DNA from: GCA-2862545 sp047609825
GTDB lineage: Bacteria > Myxococcota_A > UBA796 > GCA-2862545
Length of the DNA: 12,310 nt
Assembly: GCA_047609825.1 (NCBI GenBank)
Contig: JBLFXJ010000245.1
Span: forward strand, 1 to 12,310
Direction: 5' to 3'
This document shows, piece after piece, positions 7,705 through 12,310 of this stretch; positions within the stretch are counted from its first letter, which is position 1, and every line of letters starts with the position of its first letter. A program made the position numbers and the translations under genes. Under the pieces are notes generated by a model. The model ran no database searches and was not told where the DNA came from. It saw only the letters and a list, made by a program, of their open reading frames with translations.

Positions 7705-9429
7705 TCAGTCGATGGGCACGCCCACCACCCAGCAGTGGTTCACCGAGGCGCACGAGTGGTCCATGACATAGGCGCTGAATGAGCAGCCGCCACCGCCGCA
7801 GTTGTACGTGTCGGACAGGCGGTAGGTGTCGTCGGTGGGGTCGCTGCAGTACCGGGTGTCGCCCCAGCCATCGAGGTAGGCGAGCCGGTCGATCTCGTCA
7901 GGCGTGGTCGAGCAGTTGTAGTCGCCCACCTCGCCGCCGAAGATGTGGGCGCAGGCCTCCACGCAGCTGTAGCAAGGCGGGTCGCCGCCCCACGCCGGGC
8001 CCTCCAACACCTGGAAGTTGCCCACGTAGGCGATGCACAGCACGTCGGCGCCGTCGCAGTCCTGGTCGATGCCGTCTTCGCACACCTCTTCGGCGCCGGG
8101 GAAGCTCAACGGATCCCCGTCATCGCAGTCCAGGCCGATCCAGTCCGGGCGAAGGCCGGGCCCGGGCGGGTCGCAGGTCGGACTCGGGTCCACGGGCTCG
8201 CCAGCGCCGAATCCGTCGCTGTCGCTGTCGGCGTACCACAGGCTCGGCGGACCCACGGTCGGATCAGAGTCGTCGCAGTCGTCGTTGCTCGCGGCGGTGC
8301 CGTCCGGGCGGCTGCAGGCGTACACGAAGTCGTCATCGGCGCCGAAGCCGTCGGCATCCCGATCCGCGTACCACTCGAGGTAGCTGTCTTCGGTGACGTC
8401 CGGATCCGCGTCGTCTACCAGGCCGTCACAGTCATCGTCCAGCGGGCCCTCGGGGTTGCAGATCTCCGGCATCGACGGGTTCACGTAGTCGCGGGTGTCG
8501 TCGCAGTCCTGGTTCGCCAGGCCCCAACCCTCGCGGCCCTGGCAGGCGAACAGGATGTCAGCGTCGGTGCCGTACCCGTCGCCGTCGGCGTCGGGGCCGA
8601 ACGCGGTCAGGGTGAACACGTCGATGTCGGGGTCGTCTTCATCGATCAGGCCGTCGCAGTCGTCGTCCAGCGCCTCTTCGCCGTTGCAGATCTCGGGGCG
8701 GGAGGGGTTCACCTCTGCGCGGGAATCGTCGCAGTCGTCGCCGCCGTAGTCGACGTTGAAGAACCCATCTCCGTCGGCGTCGCACTCGGCCTCGCACTCA
8801 TCATCGTCGCAGTCGATGCGCCCATCGGCGTCGTTGTCGCGGCCGTCGGTGCAGATCTCGGGGCAGGCGCCATCGCAGTCGGAGTCGTCGCAGTCGATGC
8901 GGCCGTCTGCATCGTTGTCGCGGCCGTCGCTGCAGTGCTCGTCGCAGGCCGGGTCGTTGCAGTCGTCGTCGTCGCAGTCCACGAGCGCATCGGCGTCGTT
9001 GTCGCGGCCGTCGGTGCAGATCTCGAGGCACGCGGGGTCGACGCACTCCTCGTCGAGACAGTCCACCTTGCCGTCGCCGTCGTTGTCGAAGCCGTCGTCA
9101 CACACCTCGGGGCAGCTCCCGAAGCAGTCGCGGTCGTCGCAGTCGATGGCGCCGTCGGCGTCGTTGTCGCGGCCGTCTCCGCAGTTCTCGGGGCACAGGC
9201 CGTCGCAGTCGTCGTCGAGGCAGTCGATCAGCCCGTCGAGATCGTCGTCGGTGCCGTTGGTGCACACCTCGCCGCACAGGGCGGCGCAGTCGGGGTCGGC
9301 GCAGTCGGCGAGCTCGTCGAGGTCGTCATCCTCGAGGTTGTCGCAGATCTCTGCGGGGGGCTTGTCGTCCGCCGGGTTCGAAGACTCGCAGCCAGAGAGG
9401 GCGAACAGCAACAGGACGAGCGCGCGCAT
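7705..9429 (-). CDS. Gene D: MopE-type Cys/Asp-repeat lipoprotein with NHCWVVG head
   Basis: 574 residues. The signal MRALVLLLFALSGC (Cys14) is a clear lipoprotein signal. Seven Cys/Asp repeats, then MopE-type modules to residue 465 (CEDGIDQDCDGADVLC). The head (bases 7705-8034, 109 residues) is homologous to that of C: GPAW..CYSCVEACAHIFGG, DYNCS, CSFSAY, NHCWVVG, although the stalk belongs to the long A/B/E type. The ATG at 9429 has GGAG 5 nt upstream, and an AGTGTACAGG promoter-like element lies 22 bp away. The reading frame stays open far upstream of this ATG, but that extension overlaps the divergent gene at 9539 and has no signal peptide at its end. D and the 9539 gene are divergently transcribed from a shared 109-bp region. 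A hairpin/palindrome begins 8 nt after the stop. Confidence 0.87.
   Translation of the reverse strand: MRALVLLLFALSGCESSNPADDKPPAEICDNLEDDDLDELADCADPDCAALCGEVCTNGTDDDLDGLIDCLDDDCDGLCPENCGDGRDNDADGAIDCDDRDCFGSCPEVCDDGFDNDGDGKVDCLDEECVDPACLEICTDGRDNDADALVDCDDDDCNDPACDEHCSDGRDNDADGRIDCDDSDCDGACPEICTDGRDNDADGRIDCDDDECEAECDADGDGFFNVDYGGDDCDDSRAEVNPSRPEICNGEEALDDDCDGLIDEDDPDIDVFTLTAFGPDADGDGYGTDADILFACQGREGWGLANQDCDDTRDYVNPSMPEICNPEGPLDDDCDGLVDDADPDVTEDSYLEWYADRDADGFGADDDFVYACSRPDGTAASNDDCDDSDPTVGPPSLWYADSDSDGFGAGEPVDPSPTCDPPGPGLRPDWIGLDCDDGDPLSFPGAEEVCEDGIDQDCDGADVLCIAYVGNFQVLEGPAWGGDPPCYSCVEACAHIFGGEVGDYNCSTTPDEIDRLAYLDGWGDTRYCSDPTDDTYRLSDTYNCGGGGCSFSAYVMDHSCASVNHCWVVGVPID
8782..9351 (-). repeat. 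Seven-unit Cys/Asp repeat block of gene D (570 bp)
   Basis: Same length and unit order as in A, B and E. Unit 6 matches B (DEHCSDG, GRIDC), unit 7 begins EICTDG like A. All units keep the DNDxDG loop, apart from the first two, which read EDDDLDE and TDDDLDG as in the other long-stalk genes. Confidence 0.9.
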
Positions 9430-9450
9430 ACGGACTCCACCGAGGGGTGC

Positions 9451-9460
9451 AGTGTACAGG
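9451..9460 (-). promoter_or_regulatory. Conserved promoter-like element upstream of gene D
   Basis: AGTGTACAGG on the plus strand, that is CCTGTACACT on the minus strand, is identical to a 10-mer upstream of E. The TACACT end matches the -10 consensus at 4 of 6 positions and sits 22 bp before the ATG of D. In both genes CACGCGCCT lies a little further upstream. No good -35 is visible, so it could equally be a regulator site. Confidence 0.4.
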
Positions 9461-9538
9461 ATGAAAGGCGCGTGCCGACACACGGTGTTGCGGGTGATGC
9501 GGTGGCCTCCCACGATAGATCGCGCCCCGGAGGTCCTC

Positions 9539-10018
9539 ATGCAGACCGCGTGCACGCTCGCCGGATTCGTCGGGGCCCAGGCCCTGTGGGGCGTATCGGA
9601 GGGTGGAGCTTTGGTTCCGCTGCTCGCGTTCGAGTCTGCGGAGGGCCAGCGGTCGATGGACCGGTTCCCTGGCGAGGACGTGGCGGCGGCCATCGACGCG
9701 GCCCTCGAGGGGCAGGTGGCGAACGCCGGCGGGCAGCCGGTCTCCGTCGTGGCCCACCAGGCCCGCCTCCCGCTGGCGGATGGCCCGGTGGACGCGATGG
9801 TGCTGTACGTGGTGGACCGCGTGGCGCGTCGGAGGGTGGTGCTCGGGGTGCCGTTCGCCCTCGAGCCGGAGCTGGCCGTGCTCACCCTGCAGGTGCTGCA
9901 CGTGGACAACGTGGAGGAGCGCGAGCTCGAGGCCCTGGTCGACGCGTTCTTCACCGGCGTTGAGGGTCACCCCTACGGCACCCGGCTGTGGGCGGAGCAC
10001 TTTCGGGACATCAGCTAG
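9539..10018 (+). CDS. Hypothetical soluble protein (159 aa)
   Basis: The ATG at 9539 is preceded by GGAGG with a 5-nt spacer, which settles the start although the frame is open much further upstream on the antisense of gene D. The product has no signal peptide or membrane helix and one cysteine (residue 5), in contrast to its neighbours, so it is probably cytosolic. It looks like a mixed alpha/beta fold: a Gly/Ala-rich N-terminus (LAGFVGAQALWGVSEGGALV), a helix (GEDVAAAIDAALEGQVA), strands SVVAHQARLPL and DAMVLYVVD, RRRVVLGVPFAL, and a C-terminal acidic helix ERELEALVDAFFTG. I do not recognise the family. It is the only plus-strand gene within the array, divergent from D and convergent with E (9 bp between stops). 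Confidence 0.8.
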   Translation: MQTACTLAGFVGAQALWGVSEGGALVPLLAFESAEGQRSMDRFPGEDVAAAIDAALEGQVANAGGQPVSVVAHQARLPLADGPVDAMVLYVVDRVARRRVVLGVPFALEPELAVLTLQVLHVDNVEERELEALVDAFFTGVEGHPYGTRLWAEHFRDIS

Positions 10019-10041
10019 CGCCGCCGCTCAGAACGGCGGCG
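10019..10041. terminator. Hairpin at the convergent junction of the 9539 gene and gene E
   Basis: CGCCGCCG at 10019-10026 pairs with CGGCGGCG at 10034-10041 (8 bp, 7-nt loop CTCAGAA). It starts directly after the stop of the plus-strand gene and contains the stop codon of E, so it could serve both directions. It lacks T-tracts, so strength as a terminator is uncertain; repeated CGG composition could also create it by chance. Confidence 0.35.
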
Positions 10042-12043
10042 GCCCGGTCTCGCACACGCCCCACGCGATGGCGTTGGCGAGCAGGCGCCGGCCCCATTCG
10101 AAGTCGCCAGCCACGTCGGCGTCGTTGGTGTTGTACTGAAAGTCCAGGTACACCGCCCGTCCCGAGCCGTACTCCCACGAGACCACCGCCGCGACCTCGG
10201 CGATCGCGTCGTGCTTCACCGAGGCATACGAGCCCACCCTCGGGTTCTGCGCGAACTCCACCCCCACCGAGTCGCCGTCCACGAACACCACCCCATCGAG
10301 GATGGGGTCGGAGGGGTCGGTGACGGTCACGCTGATCGGTGTCGCGTGGTCTGCGCCTCGGTTGCCCGGCGCTACGGGCAGGCTGTCGAAGTCGTCGGCG
10401 TAGCCGTTGTTCACCACCCATGGCGTGCCGATCAGCGCGCCGCCGGCGTCCACCCAAGCATCCACGTCGCCATAGGCGCAGGTGGGGTTGCCGTTGACGA
10501 TCAGCACATCGTACCCGTCGAGCACGGCCCGCCGGCAGTCGTCCACCCGCTCTGAGGTCCAGCTCGGCACGCTGTCGAGGAAGGTCTCCAGCGTCGGCAC
10601 CCAGAAGCTGGTGCCCACGATGGCCACGCGCACGTCGTAGCAGCCGCAGGATTCGTCGGCGCCGTCGCAGTCCTGGTCGATGCCGTCCTCGCACACCTCT
10701 TCGGCACCCGGGAAGGTGAGCGGCGCGCCGTCGTCGCAGTCCAGACCCACCCAGTCGGGCCGCAGGTCGGGGCCCGGCGGGTCGCAGGTGGGGGTCGGGT
10801 CCACCGGCTCGCCCGCGCCGAATCCGTCGCGGTCGGCGTCGGGGTACCACAGGCTCGGCGGGCCCACGGACGGGTCGGCATCGTCACAGTCGTCATTGCG
10901 GGCGGCGGTGCCGTCGGGCCGGCTGCAGGCGTACACAAAGTCGTCGTCTGCGCCGAATCCGTCGGCGTCACGGTCGGCGTACCACTCGAGGTAGCTGTCC
11001 TCGGTCACGTCCGGATCGGCGTCGTCCACCAGGCCGTCACAGTCGTCATCCACCGGGCCGTCGGGGTTGCAGATCTCCGGCATTGCGGGGTTGATGTCGG
11101 CCCGGGCGTCGTCGCAGTCCTGGTTCGCGAAGCCCCACCCGTCCGGCTGCTGGCAGGCGAACTGGACGTCACGGTCGGTGCCGTAGCCGTCGCCGTCGGC
11201 ATCCGGTCCGAACGCGATCAGGGTGAACACGTCGATGTCGGGGTCGTCTTCGTCCACCAGGCCGTCGCAGTCGTCGTCGAGCGCCTCCTCGCCGTTGCAG
11301 ATCTCGGGGCGGCTGGGATTCACATCGGCGCGGGAGTCATCGCAGTCGTCTCCGCCATAGGCCACCTTGAAGAACCCGTCTCCGTCGGCATCACACTCCG
11401 ATTCACACTCGTCGTCGTCGCAGTCGATGCGTCCGTCGGCGTCGTTGTCGCGGCCGTCGTCGCACACCTCGGGGCAGTCGCCGTCGCAGTCAGAGTCGTC
11501 ACAGTCGACGCGGCCGTCGGCGTCGTTGTCGCGTCCGTCGGCGCAGGCTTCGTCGCACACCGGGTCGTTGCAGTCGTCGGCGGCGCAGTCCACGAGCCCG
11601 TCGGCGTCGTTGTCGCGGCCGTCGCTGCACACCTCGGCGCACGCCGGATCGACGCACTCCTCGTCGAGGCAGTCCACCTTGCCGTCGCCGTCGTTGTCGA
11701 ACCCGTCGTCGCAGACCTCGGGGCAGCTCCCGAAGCAGTCCCGGTCGTCGCAGTCGATGGCGCCGTCGCCGTCGTTGTCTCGCCCATCGCCGCAGTTCTC
11801 GGGACACAGGCCGTCGCAGTCGTCGTCGAGGCAGTCGGTGAGCCCGTCGAGGTCATCATCCGTGCCGTTGGTGCACACCTCGCCGCACAGGGCGGCACAG
11901 TCCGGATCGGCGCAGTCGGCGAGCTCGTCGAGGTCGTCGTCTTCGAGGTTGTCGCAGATCTCTGCGGGGGGCTTGTCGTCGCCGCCACCCCCCGAGGACT
12001 CGCAGCCGCCGGCCAGCACGGCCAGAATCCAGAACCACCGCAT
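10028..12043 (-). CDS. Gene E: MopE-type Cys/Asp-repeat lipoprotein with glutamine-amidotransferase/DUF4350-like head
   Basis: 671 residues. The signal MRWFWILAVLAGGC (Cys14) is followed by a SSGGGG linker, seven Cys/Asp repeats, and MopE-type modules to residue 466 (CEDGIDQDCDGADESC). The head (bases 10028-10645, 205 residues) begins VRVAIVGTSF and includes GYDVLIVNGN, WVDAGGALIGTPWVV, SDPILDGVVF, and VVSWEYGSGRAVYLDFQYN ... WGRRLLANAIAWG. This order fits the flavodoxin-like class-I glutamine amidotransferase / ThuA / DUF4350 fold. The nucleophile position, around GALIGTPW, has no Cys, so a glutaminase is unlikely and a binding role more plausible; this is inference. The ATG at 12043 has GGAGG 5 nt upstream, and an AGTGTACAGG element lies 20 bp away. 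Confidence 0.87.
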   Translation of the reverse strand: MRWFWILAVLAGGCESSGGGGDDKPPAEICDNLEDDDLDELADCADPDCAALCGEVCTNGTDDDLDGLTDCLDDDCDGLCPENCGDGRDNDGDGAIDCDDRDCFGSCPEVCDDGFDNDGDGKVDCLDEECVDPACAEVCSDGRDNDADGLVDCAADDCNDPVCDEACADGRDNDADGRVDCDDSDCDGDCPEVCDDGRDNDADGRIDCDDDECESECDADGDGFFKVAYGGDDCDDSRADVNPSRPEICNGEEALDDDCDGLVDEDDPDIDVFTLIAFGPDADGDGYGTDRDVQFACQQPDGWGFANQDCDDARADINPAMPEICNPDGPVDDDCDGLVDDADPDVTEDSYLEWYADRDADGFGADDDFVYACSRPDGTAARNDDCDDADPSVGPPSLWYPDADRDGFGAGEPVDPTPTCDPPGPDLRPDWVGLDCDDGAPLTFPGAEEVCEDGIDQDCDGADESCGCYDVRVAIVGTSFWVPTLETFLDSVPSWTSERVDDCRRAVLDGYDVLIVNGNPTCAYGDVDAWVDAGGALIGTPWVVNNGYADDFDSLPVAPGNRGADHATPISVTVTDPSDPILDGVVFVDGDSVGVEFAQNPRVGSYASVKHDAIAEVAAVVSWEYGSGRAVYLDFQYNTNDADVAGDFEWGRRLLANAIAWGVCETGPPPF
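11393..11962 (-). repeat. Seven-unit Cys/Asp repeat block of gene E (570 bp)
   Basis: Same length and unit order as A, B and D. Unit 5 has lost one Asp (CAADDC), unit 6 matches A (DEACADG, GRVDC, CDGDCPE), and unit 7 begins EVCDDG like B. Confidence 0.9.
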
Positions 12044-12062
12044 GCCACCCTCCGATGCCCGT

Positions 12063-12072
12063 AGTGTACAGG
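12063..12072 (-). promoter_or_regulatory. Conserved promoter-like element upstream of gene E
   Basis: AGTGTACAGG on the plus strand, identical to the element in front of D and at nearly the same distance from the start (20 bp). On the minus strand it reads CCTGTACACT with a -10-like TACACT. CACGCGCCTG adjoins it directly upstream. Confidence 0.4.
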
Positions 12073-12153
12073 CGCGTGGCCGGGGTCGCGCGGTCGTTGC
12101 TGCCGCGTGGTTGGTGACGCGGGCGGAGGGGGCCGGGCAAGCACGGGCTACCG

Positions 12154-12309
12154 TTAGCTGCGACAGGCCGTGAACGTGCCAAAGTCACCCGACAGCCGCC
12201 GCATCTCACCCACGAAGCACTCGCCATCGAAGGTGCCCAGGTAGGTCGTGCCGGTCTCGGTGTACTCCCACCGGAGCGTGCTGCGCCGGTAGCGCCAGCG
12301 GGCGTCATT
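12154..12309 (-). CDS. C-terminal end of a hypothetical protein (partial, 5' end outside window)
   Basis: The frame is open from the window edge to TAA at 12154-12156, giving the last 51 residues. It contains RWEYTETGTTYLGTFDGEC, then CFVGEMRRLSGDFGTFTAC, with two cysteines (ECF and TACRS) that could form a disulfide, and alternating strand-like segments. It may be a secreted or lipidated protein like its neighbours, but nothing identifies a family. It lies 110 bp upstream of E on the same strand, so E most likely has its own promoter. A longer open frame on this strand across 11856-12308 is in another phase and antisense-like in composition. Confidence 0.6.
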   Translation of the reverse strand, partial: NDARWRYRRSTLRWEYTETGTTYLGTFDGECFVGEMRRLSGDFGTFTACRS

Positions 12310-12310
12310 G

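Noticed and set aside
8756..9538. Upstream extension of the 9539 gene, giving a 420-residue frame
   Set aside because: The extension is the Ser/Pro-rich antisense of gene D. The ATG at 9539 has a good GGAGG at the right distance, so the shorter gene is preferred.
9430..9954. Upstream extension of gene D to 749 residues
   Set aside because: It overlaps the 9539 gene on the other strand and would bury the lipoprotein signal inside the protein. The ATG at 9429 with GGAG gives a standard signal.
11856..12308. 150-residue minus-strand frame at the right edge
   Set aside because: It is out of phase with gene E and with the partial gene ending at 12154, and is Arg-rich antisense or frame-shifted composition. 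The partial frame with two Cys is more credible.

Overview
The window is high-GC bacterial DNA from what looks like a Myxococcota / deltaproteobacterium-type genome. This is an inference from the very high GC, frequent GTG starts, many lipoprotein signals, and an abundance of Asp/Cys-rich 'MopE-type' putative metal-binding repeat proteins, which are typical of that group. No RNA genes, insertion sequences, CRISPR arrays or origins were seen.

Layout from left to right: the 3' end of a plus-strand secreted protein (2-220, PPC-like C-terminus); a plus-strand lipoprotein of the arylsulfotransferase (ASST) beta-propeller family (about 124-1530); then, on the minus strand, a cluster of five large Cys/Asp-repeat lipoproteins, here called A (1524-3590), B (4418-6112), C (6266-7558), D (7705-9429) and E (10028-12043). 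A small membrane protein (3682-4410) is translationally coupled behind B. One plus-strand cytosolic-looking orphan (9539-10018) sits between D and E. The C-terminal end of another minus-strand gene (12154-12309) runs off the right edge.

The five paralogues share one architecture: a lipobox, then a rigid-looking 'stalk' of about 27-residue Cys/Asp repeats (C-x3-C-x13-C-x4-C spacing with an Asp-rich DNDxDG metal-binding loop), then MopE-type modules. Each stalk ends in a conserved CEDGIDQ-[DS]-CDG motif, after which the sequence switches abruptly to a 'head'. The heads are a beta-propeller-like domain in A, a small Cys-rich domain in B, a shared 'NHCWVVG' domain in C and D, and a glutamine-amidotransferase/DUF4350-like domain in E. 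In A, B, D and E the repeat block is exactly 570 bp and the stalks are 465-468 residues; C has a different, shorter stalk with nine repeats but a head homologous to that of D. Along the stalk all three possible pairings of A, B, D and E occur in different segments, which suggests gene conversion. The locus is best read as a tandem family of surface-displayed lipoproteins with a common stalk and exchangeable heads, possibly a recombination-driven diversification cassette. Its biological function cannot be read from the sequence.

Regulatory and structural DNA: a perfect 20-bp palindrome between D and C fits the CRP/FNR consensus TGTGA-N6-TCACA and overlaps larger, mutually exclusive hairpins. 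GC-rich hairpins lie 8-9 nt after the stops of C and D, another spans the D-side convergent junction with E, and an 11-bp perfect hairpin lies beyond the stop of A inside the ASST gene. A short AGTGTACAGG element is conserved upstream of D and E (shorter form upstream of A).
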